A stretch of DNA of 64,000 bases. Origin: an uncultured Eubacteriales bacterium (GTDB lineage: Bacteria > Bacillota > Clostridia > Oscillospirales > Oscillospiraceae). The translations under genes were made by a program, and so were the position numbers. Shown piece after piece: positions 33,856 through 41,967 of the stretch; within the stretch, counting starts at the first letter, position 1, and each line of letters opens with the position of its first letter. The DNA lies in NCBI GenBank assembly GCA_902492005.1, contig CABUJV010000002.1, forward strand, positions 1 through 64,000, given 5' to 3'. The notes below the pieces were generated by a model, which worked only from the letters and a program-made list of their open reading frames with translations, made no database searches and had not been told where the DNA came from.

Positions 33856-34395
33856 GTGAAGGAGCTGTCGCTGCATATTCTGGATATTGCCCAGAATTCG
33901 ATTTCCGCGGGGGCCCACGCCCTGGACCTGACGCTGGAGGAGGAGAACAGCTGGCTGACCGTCACCGTGGCCGACGACGGCCGGGGGATGTCGCCGGAGT
34001 TTTTGGCCACCGTCACCGACCCCTTCACCACCACCCGCACCACCCGCAAGGTGGGGCTGGGCCTGCCCCTGCTGCGGCTGGCGGCGGAGCAGACCGGCGG
34101 GCAGATGAAGGTGGACAGCCAGCTGGGAAAGGGCACCACCGTCACGGCGGCGTTCGACACCGCCAGCATCGATTGTCCGCCGCTGGGGGACATGCCGGGA
34201 ACCATCTCCCTGCTGGTCCAGGGGGCGCCGGAGGGCCTGGAGATCACCTATACCAGAAGCACGCCGAAGGGCGGCTTCCGGTTCGACACCCGGCAGGTGC
34301 GGGAGATCCTGGGGCCGGACGTGCCCCTGAACGCCCCGGATGTGGCCATGTGGGTGCGGGACTTCGTGGCGGAAAACGAAGCGGAGATCACATAA
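33856..34395 (+). CDS. HATPase protein of the hydrogenase operon
   Basis: This 179-residue protein starts at GTG (33856) with GAGGAG nine bases upstream. The first 100 residues form a GHKL ATPase domain: N-box HILDIAQNSISAGA, G1 VADDGRGMSPE, and G2 VGLGLPLLRLAAEQTGG. The C-terminal ~75 residues are not recognised. It lacks a kinase dimerisation domain. Its place inside the nuoE-nuoF-hydA operon suggests a regulatory or assembly role, but none is proven. It is the second HATPase in the cluster (see 30249-30668). Confidence 0.8.
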   Translation: MKELSLHILDIAQNSISAGAHALDLTLEEENSWLTVTVADDGRGMSPEFLATVTDPFTTTRTTRKVGLGLPLLRLAAEQTGGQMKVDSQLGKGTTVTAAFDTASIDCPPLGDMPGTISLLVQGAPEGLEITYTRSTPKGGFRFDTRQVREILGPDVPLNAPDVAMWVRDFVAENEAEIT

Positions 34396-34455
34396 GGAGA
34401 GAATCGAACCCGGGCGGCGGCGCCGTCCCGGTATGCTTAAAGGAGTGAATTTGAT

Positions 34456-34824
34456 TTGAAGAGCCTGGAAGAACTGAGGGCCATCCGTGAGAAGATGCAA
34501 AAGCAGATGGACGTGCGGGAGAACAACGAGGACAACATCCGGGTGGTGGTGGGCATGGCCACCTGCGGGATCGCCGCCGGGGCCCGGCCGGTGCTGACCG
34601 CCTTTTTGGAGGAGGTCGCCAAGCGGGAGCTGAAGAATGTGACGGTGACCCAGACGGGGTGCATCGGCGTGTGCCGCCTGGAGCCCATTGCGGAGGTGTA
34701 CGTGCCCGGTGAGGAGAAGGTGACCTACGTGAAGCTGAAGCCGGAGATGGTGCCCCGCATCGTCACCGAGCATCTGGTCAATCACAACGCCGTCACCGAG
34801 TACACCATCGGCGCGGCGGAATAA
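34456..34824 (+). CDS. hndB: HndB-like (2Fe-2S) ferredoxin subunit
   Basis: This 122-residue thioredoxin-like ferredoxin starts at TTG, with AAGGAGTG nine bases upstream supporting that unusual start. Cluster cysteines lie in GMATCGIAAGARPV and QTGCIGVCRLEP. The N-terminal helix (SLEELRAIREKMQKQMD) is typical of HndB. It should bind the NuoF-like subunit as an electron carrier. The spacing to the NuoF gene is 15 bases. Confidence 0.9.
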   Translation: MKSLEELRAIREKMQKQMDVRENNEDNIRVVVGMATCGIAAGARPVLTAFLEEVAKRELKNVTVTQTGCIGVCRLEPIAEVYVPGEEKVTYVKLKPEMVPRIVTEHLVNHNAVTEYTIGAAE

Positions 34825-34839
34825 GGGGAGGTAGTGGAC

Positions 34840-36639
34840 ATGAACTTTGTACGTTCCCATATCCTGGTGTGTACCGGCACCGGCTGCTCCTCCTCCAACA
34901 GCCCGGCCATCATCGAGGCCTTTGAGCAGGAGCTGAAGGCCCAGGGCATGGATCAGGAGGTGCGGGTGGTCAAGACCGGCTGCTTCGGCCTGTGCGCGAT
35001 GGGACCCGTGGTGCTGGTCTACCCCGAGGGGGCCTTCTACACCCACGTGACCGTGCCCGACGTGGCAGAGATCGTCAGCGAGCACATCGTCAAGGGCCGC
35101 ATCGTGCAGCGGCTGCTGCACAAGGAGGGCGACGCCGCCGAGAAGGTGACCAGCCTCAGCGACACCCAGTTCTATAAAAAGCAGCTTCGCATCGCCCTGC
35201 GCAACTGCGGCGTCATCAACCCCGAGAACATTGACGAGTACATCGGCACCGGCGGCTACACCGCCCTGGGCCGGGCCCTTACCGAGCAGACCCCCCAGCA
35301 GGTCATCGACCAGATCAAGCTGTCCGGCCTGCGGGGCCGCGGCGGCGCGGGCTTCCCCACCGGCATGAAGTGGCAGTTCACCCACGATGCCACCGCCCCT
35401 GACGGGGTGAAGTTCGTCTGCTGCAACGCCGACGAGGGCGACCCCGGCGCCTTCATGGACCGGTCCGTGCTGGAGGGCGACCCCCACAGCGTCATCGAGG
35501 CCATGACCATCGCCGGCTACGCCATCGGCGCACATCAGGGCTACATCTACGTCCGGGCGGAATACCCCATCGCCGTCAAACGGCTGGAAATCGCCATCGG
35601 CCAGGCCAAGGAGTACGGCCTTCTGGGCAAGAACATCTTTGAAACAGGGTTCGACTTTGACCTAGAGCTGCGTTTGGGCGCGGGCGCCTTCGTCTGCGGC
35701 GAGGAGACCGCCCTGATGACCTCCATCGAGGGCAAGCGCGGCGAGCCCCGGCCCCGGCCTCCTTTCCCGGCCAACAAGGGCCTGTTCCAGCGGCCCACCC
35801 TGCTCAATAACGTGGAGACCTACGCCAACATCACCTGGATTCTGAACGAGGGCGCCGACAAGTTCGCCGCCATCGGCACCAAGGGGAGCACGGGCACCAA
35901 GGTTTTCGCCCTGGGCGGCAAGATTACCAACACCGGCCTGGTGGAGATCCCCATGGGCACCCCCCTGCGCACCGTGATCGAGGAGATCGGCGGCGGCTGC
36001 CCCAACGGCAAAAAATTTAAGGCCGCCCAGACCGGCGGCCCCTCCGGCGGCTGTATCCCCGCCGACCTCATCGACACCCCCATGGACTACGACTCCCTGG
36101 GCGCCATCGGCTCCATGATGGGCTCCGGCGGCCTCATCGTCATGGATGAGGACAACTGCATGGTGGATATTGCAAAGTTCTTCCTGGAGTTCATTATCGA
36201 CGAGTCCTGCGGCAAGTGCTCCCCCTGCCGGATCGGCACCAAACGGCTGTACGACCTGCTGACCAAGATCACCGAGGGCAAGGGCACGCTGGAGGATCTG
36301 ACCACCATCGAGGAGCTGTGCAATCACATCAAGGCCAGCGCCCTGTGCGGCCTGGGCCAGACGGCCCCCAACCCGGTGCTGTCCACCCTGCACCACTTCC
36401 GGGATGAGTACATCGCCCACGTGGTGGAGAAGCGCTGCCCCGCCGGGGTGTGCAAGAGTCTGGTCCACTACGTCATCGACCCGGCCAAGTGCAAGGGCTG
36501 CACCCTGTGCGCCAAGAACTGCCCCACTGACGCCATCTCCGGCGTGGTCCGGGCTCCCCATGTCATCGACCAGGAAAAGTGCATCAAGTGCGGCACCTGT
36601 ATGGACAACTGCCGCTTCGACGCCATTTCCAAGCATTAA
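34840..36639 (+). CDS. hndC: NuoF/HndC-like NAD(P)H-binding flavoprotein subunit
   Basis: This 599-residue subunit has an N-terminal thioredoxin-like ferredoxin domain (CTGTGCSSSN, KTGCFGLCAMGP). The FMN/NAD(P) core follows (LRGRGGAGFPTGMKW, CNADEGDPGAFMDR), then SLBB, the [4Fe-4S] site ESCGKCSPCRIGTKR, and C-terminal clusters CKGCTLCAKNCPTDAI and CIKCGTCMDNC. It oxidises or reduces NAD(H) and, in bifurcating complexes, couples it to ferredoxin and H2. The ATG at 34840 has GGAGGT eight bases upstream; the in-frame GTG at 34834 is too close to that site. The neighbours supply the other complex subunits. Confidence 0.94.
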   Translation: MNFVRSHILVCTGTGCSSSNSPAIIEAFEQELKAQGMDQEVRVVKTGCFGLCAMGPVVLVYPEGAFYTHVTVPDVAEIVSEHIVKGRIVQRLLHKEGDAAEKVTSLSDTQFYKKQLRIALRNCGVINPENIDEYIGTGGYTALGRALTEQTPQQVIDQIKLSGLRGRGGAGFPTGMKWQFTHDATAPDGVKFVCCNADEGDPGAFMDRSVLEGDPHSVIEAMTIAGYAIGAHQGYIYVRAEYPIAVKRLEIAIGQAKEYGLLGKNIFETGFDFDLELRLGAGAFVCGEETALMTSIEGKRGEPRPRPPFPANKGLFQRPTLLNNVETYANITWILNEGADKFAAIGTKGSTGTKVFALGGKITNTGLVEIPMGTPLRTVIEEIGGGCPNGKKFKAAQTGGPSGGCIPADLIDTPMDYDSLGAIGSMMGSGGLIVMDEDNCMVDIAKFFLEFIIDESCGKCSPCRIGTKRLYDLLTKITEGKGTLEDLTTIEELCNHIKASALCGLGQTAPNPVLSTLHHFRDEYIAHVVEKRCPAGVCKSLVHYVIDPAKCKGCTLCAKNCPTDAISGVVRAPHVIDQEKCIKCGTCMDNCRFDAISKH

Positions 36640-36654
36640 GGAGGGGAGAAGAAC

Positions 36655-38409
36655 ATGGATAAGAAAATGGTCAATCTGAAGATCAACGACATTTCGGTCA
36701 CGGTGCCCGAGGGCACCAGCGTGCTGGAGGCGGCCCGGAACGCCGGTATCAAGATCCCCTCCCTCTGCTTCCTGAAGGACATCAACGAGATCGGCGCCTG
36801 CCGCATCTGCGTGGTGGAGGTGAAGGGGGCCAAAAGCCTGGTGGCCTCCTGCGTGTATCCGGTCAGCGAGGGCATGGAGGTCTACACCAACACCGAGAAG
36901 GTGCGCCACTCCCGCCAGCTCACCCTGGAGCTGATTTTGTCCAACCACCGGATGGACTGCCTGACCTGCGCCCGGAACGCCCACTGTGAGCTGCGCGAGC
37001 TGGCCGCCGAGCTGGGCATCGATGCCGTGCGCTACGCCAACGATCAGCTCCCGCCCCAGATTGAGGACTCCGCTCCCCACCTGATCCGGGACAACTCCAA
37101 GTGCGTCCTGTGCCGCCGCTGCACCGCCGTATGCCGGAAGTACCAGGAGGTGGGGGTCATCGGCCCCAACGACCGCGGCTTCGCCACCCACATCGGCTGC
37201 GCCTTCGACCGGGACCTGGCCGAGGTGGACTGCGTCTCCTGCGGCCAGTGCATCGTGGCCTGCCCCACCGGCGCCCTCCAGGAGAAGGACGACACCCCCA
37301 AGGTGTGGGAGGCCCTCAACGACCCCACCAAGCACGTGGTGGTGGGCCCCGCCCCCTCCGTCCGCGTCACTCTGGGCGAGTGCTTCGGCATGCCCATCGG
37401 CACCAACGTGGAGGGCAAGATGGTCACCGCCCTGCGCCGCCTGGGCTTCGACAAGGTCTTCGATGTGGACAACGCCGCCGACTTCACCATCATGGAGGAG
37501 GGCACCGAGTTCCTCCACCGCATCCAGGAGGGCGGCAAGCTGCCCCTCATCACCTCCTGCTCCCCCGGCTGGATCCGCTACTGTGAGCAGCACTACCCCG
37601 ACATGCTGGACAACGTGTCCTCCTGCAAGTCCCCTCAGCAGATGTTCGGCTCCCTGGTGAAGAGCTATTACGCCGAGAAGACCGGCATTGACCCCAAGGA
37701 TATCTTTGTGGTGTCCATCATGCCCTGCACCGCCAAGAAGTATGAGGTCCAGCGGGAGGAGCAGCGCATGGCTAACGGCTGCATGCCGGTGGACGTGTCC
37801 CTGACCACCCGTGAGCTGGCCCGGATGATCCAGCGGGCGGGCATCCTCTTCGACCACCTGCCCGAGGGGCAGTTCGACCAGATGCTGGGCGTATCCACCG
37901 GCGCGGCGGTCATCTTCGGCGTCACCGGCGGCGTGATGGAGGCCGCCCTGCGCACCGTGGTGGAGACCGTCACCGGCGGCGAGATGAAGCCGCTGGAGTT
38001 CCATGAAGTCCGCGGCATGGCCGGCATCAAGGAGGCCATTTACGATCTGCCCGGCAAGACGGTAAGGGTGTGCGTGGCCTCCGGCCTGCACAATGCCAAG
38101 CAGGTGCTGGACGGCCTCAGGTCCGGCGAGCTGGATTACGATTTCGTGGAGTTCATGGCCTGCCCCGGCGGGTGCGTCAACGGCGGCGGCCAGCCCCTCC
38201 AGCCCGCCGATGTGCGCTCCTTCACCGATGTCAAGGGCCTGCGGGCCGCCGCCCTCTATCAGCAGGACGAGGCCATGATCTTCCGCAAGAGCCATGAGAA
38301 CCCCTTCGTCCAGACCATCTATAAGGACTACCTGGGCGAGCCCGGCTCCCACAAGGCGCATGAGCTCCTCCACTGCACCTACGTCCCTCAGAAGCGCTAC
38401 CGCGTCTAA
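36655..38409 (+). CDS. hndD: [FeFe]-hydrogenase catalytic subunit
   Basis: This 584-residue catalytic subunit has an N-terminal [2Fe-2S] domain (CFLKDINEIGACRICVVE), a His/Cys cluster segment (CLTCARNAHCELRELA), and two [4Fe-4S] motifs (CVLCRRCTAVCRK, CVSCGQCIVACPT). The H-cluster domain follows with all signatures: TSCSPGWIRYCE, MPCTAKKYE and FMACPGGCVNGGGQP. It reduces protons or oxidises H2 with electrons from the NuoF-like partner, as in NAD(P)-linked, probably bifurcating group A hydrogenases. The maturation genes hydE, hydF and hydG are not in the window. A strong terminator follows. Confidence 0.96.
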   Translation: MDKKMVNLKINDISVTVPEGTSVLEAARNAGIKIPSLCFLKDINEIGACRICVVEVKGAKSLVASCVYPVSEGMEVYTNTEKVRHSRQLTLELILSNHRMDCLTCARNAHCELRELAAELGIDAVRYANDQLPPQIEDSAPHLIRDNSKCVLCRRCTAVCRKYQEVGVIGPNDRGFATHIGCAFDRDLAEVDCVSCGQCIVACPTGALQEKDDTPKVWEALNDPTKHVVVGPAPSVRVTLGECFGMPIGTNVEGKMVTALRRLGFDKVFDVDNAADFTIMEEGTEFLHRIQEGGKLPLITSCSPGWIRYCEQHYPDMLDNVSSCKSPQQMFGSLVKSYYAEKTGIDPKDIFVVSIMPCTAKKYEVQREEQRMANGCMPVDVSLTTRELARMIQRAGILFDHLPEGQFDQMLGVSTGAAVIFGVTGGVMEAALRTVVETVTGGEMKPLEFHEVRGMAGIKEAIYDLPGKTVRVCVASGLHNAKQVLDGLRSGELDYDFVEFMACPGGCVNGGGQPLQPADVRSFTDVKGLRAAALYQQDEAMIFRKSHENPFVQTIYKDYLGEPGSHKAHELLHCTYVPQKRYRV

Positions 38410-38416
38410 AAAGAGC

Positions 38417-38455
38417 GGCGTGCGGCGCGGCCAGCGGCCGCGCCGCACGCCTTTT
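38417..38455 (+). terminator. Terminator of the hydrogenase operon
   Basis: GGCGTGCGGCGCGGCC and its perfect complement enclose an AGC loop and are followed by four Ts. Confidence 0.85.
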
Positions 38456-38478
38456 ACACAGAAAGAAGGTACAATCGG

Positions 38479-39597
38479 ATGAAACAGCACATTCCGCCCT
38501 TCCTGGCCGGCCTTCTGACCGCCGCGCTGCTCTTCTGCCTGGGGGCCACCGCCCTGGCTGCCTCCGGCCGGCTCACCTTGGAGGTAGACCCGGTCCGCAT
38601 CCAGGTGGACGGTGCGGTCTTTGAGCCCAAGGACGTCAACGAAAACGACGTGCCGGTCTTTGCCTACAACGGCACCACCTACGCGCCTCTGCGCGCCCTG
38701 GCCGAGGCCTACGGCCTCACCGTGGACTACGACGCCGAAACCAACCTGGCCACGGTGACCACGGCTGGCGGCTCCGATGCGGCGGCCATCCCCGCCGCCG
38801 ACGCCCCCCGGAAGAACACCGTGCACGCCGCCACGGCAGCGGAGCTAGTGGCCGCCATCGCCCCGGACACCGAGATTATCTTGGCCCCCGGGGACTACGA
38901 CCTGACGGAGCTGGCCGATCAGACCGACAACCCCTATGTGGTCTGGTACGAGGAGTTCGACGGGCCCCAGCTCAACGTGGTCGGGGTGGACGGACTGACC
39001 CTCCGCGGGCAGGAGCGGGACCAGGTTGAGCTGCTGGCCACTCCACGCTATGCCGATGTCTTCCATTTCCAGGGCTGTAGCGACCTGGTGCTGGACGGGC
39101 TGACCATCGGCCACACGCCCACCGGCTCCTGCCTGGGGTCAGTGCTTAATTTCACCGACTGCGGCGGCATCCGGGTCACCGGCTGCGGACTCTACGGCTG
39201 CGGCACCTACGGCGTGGAGTCGGAGGGGGTGGCCGGCCTGCTGGTGGAGAAGAGCGCCATCTACCACTGCTCCTATGGCGCGGCCACGGTCCTGAACAGT
39301 CAGGCAGTCACCTTTGACGGCTGCGAGATCTATGACAATATGGCCTGGTCCCTCTTCGGCCTGACCGGCTCCAGCGGCGTCACCCTGTCGGACACGGTGG
39401 TCCGGAACAACGGCGGCAATACCGGCAGCGGCTCCTATCTGCTGTCCCTTTCCAATTGCGGCTCCGTGGCCGTGCGCGGCTGCCGGTTCGAGGACAATGC
39501 GCTGGCGAACTTTTCGGACACCAGCGCCGGAAATCTGGCCCTGACGGTGGAGAACTGCACCTTCGAGGGCAATTCCTTTGTCGCCCCGAACGGCTGA
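38479..39597 (+). CDS. Secreted protein with copper-amine-oxidase-like N-domain and beta-helix repeats
   Basis: This 372-residue protein has a signal peptide (FLAGLLTAALLFCLGATALAA, possible cleavage near residue 28). A domain like the CuAO N-domain follows (YNGTTYAPLRALAEAYGLTVDYDA), common in secreted clostridial proteins. From about residue 120 it reads as a right-handed parallel beta-helix (repeated short strands such as VLDGLTIGHT, GIRVTGCGLYGCGTYGV, VTFDGCEIYDNMAW). Such proteins often bind or cut polysaccharides; no catalytic residues are obvious. AGAAGG precedes the ATG. It is single-gene, enclosed by terminators. Confidence 0.82.
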   Translation: MKQHIPPFLAGLLTAALLFCLGATALAASGRLTLEVDPVRIQVDGAVFEPKDVNENDVPVFAYNGTTYAPLRALAEAYGLTVDYDAETNLATVTTAGGSDAAAIPAADAPRKNTVHAATAAELVAAIAPDTEIILAPGDYDLTELADQTDNPYVVWYEEFDGPQLNVVGVDGLTLRGQERDQVELLATPRYADVFHFQGCSDLVLDGLTIGHTPTGSCLGSVLNFTDCGGIRVTGCGLYGCGTYGVESEGVAGLLVEKSAIYHCSYGAATVLNSQAVTFDGCEIYDNMAWSLFGLTGSSGVTLSDTVVRNNGGNTGSGSYLLSLSNCGSVAVRGCRFEDNALANFSDTSAGNLALTVENCTFEGNSFVAPNG

Positions 39598-39605
39598 ACG
39601 GTTGG

Positions 39606-39646
39606 GAAGAAACGGCCTGCGGGCGATGCGTCCGCGGGCCGTTTCT
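39606..39646 (+). terminator. Terminator of the beta-helix gene
   Basis: GAAACGGCC and GGCCGTTTC with an inner GCGG/CCGC pairing are followed by TTT. A small bulge is present. Confidence 0.7.
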
Positions 39647-39721
39647 TTGCGCCGAAGGGGAGCGGGACGCGGCCGTGCCGGCCAAAATCCACGGCCTGGC
39701 GAGGAGAAAGGGCCACTTTCC

Positions 39722-39750
39722 TTGCTTTTTGCCTTTCTGTGGTGTAAAAT
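39722..39750 (+). promoter_or_regulatory. Promoter of the purine salvage pair
   Basis: TTGCTT (39722-39727), 17 bases, TAAAAT (39745-39750), 51 bases before the nucleoside phosphorylase start. Confidence 0.6.
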
Positions 39751-39800
39751 GCCTTTGATTGACCCAAAACAATAAAAGCCATGCAAAGGAGGGCTCTGCA

Positions 39801-40628
39801 ATGACCTACACCTTTGACCAGTACAAGGAGAGCGCCGACTCCATCCGCAGGCGGATCGGCGCGTTTTGCCCCAAGGTGGCCATGATCCTGGGCTCCGGCC
39901 TGGGCTTCCTGGGCGACGTGGTGGAGGACCCCGTCTGCGTGTCCTACCGCGACATCCCCCACTTCAAGGCCTCCACCGCCCCCGGCCACAAGGGCCGGTT
40001 GGTGTTCGGCACCCTGGAGGGCCGGCCGGTGGCTGTGATGCAGGGCCGGATGCACCACTATGAGGGCTACTCCTACGAAGAGGTATCCTACGCCGTGCGG
40101 GTGCTGCGGCTGCTGGGCTGCGACACCCTGATTGTCACCAACGCCGCCGGCTGCGTCAACACCGCCTGGCAGGCCGGTGACCTGATGCTCATCACCGACC
40201 AGATCAAGATCTTTATGGAGTCCCCTCTGCGGGGCGAGAACCTGCCCGAGTTCGGGGTACGCTTCCCCGACTCCTCCCACCTGTATACCCCCGCCCTGCA
40301 GGACTTGGCCCGGCAGAGCGCCGGGGAGTTGGGCATCGACCTGAAGGAGGGCGTCTACATGTACTTCCCGGGGCCCCAGTACGAGACCCCCGCCGAGGTC
40401 CGCTTCGCCCGCATCGCCGGGGCCGACGCCGTGGGCATGTCCACCGCCCCCGAGGTCATCGTGGCCGGACACTGCGGGATGCAGGTGCTGGGCTTTACCC
40501 TGTGCTCCAATATGGCCGCCGGCATCCTGGATCAGCCCCTCAGCGAGCAAGAGGTGCTGGACGCCGCCGAGGCCTGCAAGGAGAAGTTCTCCCGGCTGGT
40601 GCTGGCCTGCCTGAAAAAGCTGCCGTAA
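39801..40628 (+). CDS. punA: Purine-nucleoside phosphorylase
   Basis: This 275-residue trimeric-type PNP releases purine bases from nucleosides with phosphate. It has ILGSGLGFLGD (phosphate loop), PGHKGRLVFGTLEGRPV, MQGRMHHYEGYS, TNAAGCVN, PGPQYETPAEVR and GADAVGMSTAPEVIVA. AAAGGAGGG lies before the ATG at 39801. It is 10 bases upstream of a nucleoside-type deaminase, so the pair probably salvages adenosine-type compounds. Its products could feed the xanthine hydroxylase cluster at the start of the window. Confidence 0.93.
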   Translation: MTYTFDQYKESADSIRRRIGAFCPKVAMILGSGLGFLGDVVEDPVCVSYRDIPHFKASTAPGHKGRLVFGTLEGRPVAVMQGRMHHYEGYSYEEVSYAVRVLRLLGCDTLIVTNAAGCVNTAWQAGDLMLITDQIKIFMESPLRGENLPEFGVRFPDSSHLYTPALQDLARQSAGELGIDLKEGVYMYFPGPQYETPAEVRFARIAGADAVGMSTAPEVIVAGHCGMQVLGFTLCSNMAAGILDQPLSEQEVLDAAEACKEKFSRLVLACLKKLP

Positions 40629-40638
40629 GGAGGAAGCC

Positions 40639-41934
40639 ATGTCCATTCTCATTCAGAACGTCACCGCCGTTCTCCTGGACGAGGGCCGGACGGTGCTGCC
40701 CAACGCCTTCGTGGCGGTGGAGGGGAGCCAGATCTCCTATGTGGGGACGCAGCGGCCCGCCGGGCGCTTCGATCCGGTCATTGACGGCGCCGGCAAGGTG
40801 CTGATGCCCGGCTTCGTCAACGCCCACACCCATGTGCCCATGACTCTGATGCGGGGCTACGGCGGCGGGTGCGACCTGCACACCTGGCTCCACCAGTATA
40901 TCTTCCCAACCGAGGCCAAATGGGATGACCGGGCCATCCGGGCCGCTGCCGCCCTGGGGCTGGCGGAGATGATCGCCTCCGGCGTCACCTGCATCGCCGA
41001 CATGTATATGAACAACGAGGCCATCATCCAGGAGGTGCTCTCCGCCGGGATCTCGGCCAACATCTGCTGCGGCGCCACCCAGTTCACCGACGGCTTCGAT
41101 CCGGAGACCCACCACGACTGCGTCATCCAGCGACAGCTCACGGAGCGCTGGCACGGCGCAGGCGAAGGGCAGATCGCCATCGACGGCTCCATCCACGGGG
41201 AGTACACCTCCCACGCCCCCCTGTGGGAGTGGATGGCCCGGTACGCCGCCGACCACGGCCTGGGGATGCACGTCCACCTGTCGGAGACCAAAAGCGAACA
41301 CGACGGCTGCGTCGCCCGCCATGGGCGCACCCCCGCCGCCCTCTTTGAGCAGTACGGCGTCTTCGCCGTGCGAACCATCGCCGCCCACTGCGTCTGGACC
41401 ACCCCGGACGACTGGGCCATTCTGGCCAGAAACGGGGCCAGCGCCGTCACCAACCCCATGTCCAACCTGAAGCTGGGCTCCGGCATCGCCCCGCTGAAGG
41501 GGCTGCGGCAGGCCGGGGTCAACGTGGCCCTGGGCACCGACGGAGTGTCCTCCAACAATTCCACCGACCTGTTCGCCGATATGAAGCTGGCGGCCATCCT
41601 CACCTGCGGCGCCGAGCACGACCCCATGGCGGTCACCGCCTGGGACGCCCTGGAGACCGCCACGGTCAACGGGGCCCGGGCCCTGGGCCGCAAGACCGGG
41701 CGGGTGGCCCCCGGTTATACCGCCGACCTCATCCTGGTGGACTTTGACCGGCCCAACCTCATCCCCTGCCACGACCCGGTGGAGAACCTGGTCTACGCCG
41801 CCCACGGCGCCGACGTGTGCATGAATATGGCGCGCGGCCGGGTCATATACCAAAATGGGGCCTTCCTGACCATTGACCTGGACCGGGTCAAGCGGGAGAT
41901 CCGCGACTATGCCCTGCCCCTGCTGTTCGGGTAA
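40639..41934 (+). CDS. 5'-deoxyadenosine/S-adenosylhomocysteine/methylthioadenosine deaminase family amidohydrolase
   Basis: This 431-residue MtaD/DadD-type deaminase has metal histidines in FVNAHTHVPMTLMRG, HVHLSETKSEHD, IAAHCVW, and the aspartate in LGTDGVSSNNS. NPMSNLKLGSGIAPL is the subfamily signature. Such enzymes deaminate S-adenosylhomocysteine, 5'-methylthioadenosine or 5'-deoxyadenosine. Radical-SAM-rich anaerobes need to clear 5'-deoxyadenosine, and a PNP follows naturally on the resulting inosine-type product. It starts 10 bases after the PNP stop with AAGGAGG. Confidence 0.88.
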   Translation: MSILIQNVTAVLLDEGRTVLPNAFVAVEGSQISYVGTQRPAGRFDPVIDGAGKVLMPGFVNAHTHVPMTLMRGYGGGCDLHTWLHQYIFPTEAKWDDRAIRAAAALGLAEMIASGVTCIADMYMNNEAIIQEVLSAGISANICCGATQFTDGFDPETHHDCVIQRQLTERWHGAGEGQIAIDGSIHGEYTSHAPLWEWMARYAADHGLGMHVHLSETKSEHDGCVARHGRTPAALFEQYGVFAVRTIAAHCVWTTPDDWAILARNGASAVTNPMSNLKLGSGIAPLKGLRQAGVNVALGTDGVSSNNSTDLFADMKLAAILTCGAEHDPMAVTAWDALETATVNGARALGRKTGRVAPGYTADLILVDFDRPNLIPCHDPVENLVYAAHGADVCMNMARGRVIYQNGAFLTIDLDRVKREIRDYALPLLFG

Positions 41935-41967
41935 GGCTCCAATCCATGCGAAAGGCTGTGCAGCCCA

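Noticed and set aside
35662..38826. 1054-codon minus-strand frame
   Set aside because: It is antisense to the hydrogenase subunits and crosses the terminator at 38417.
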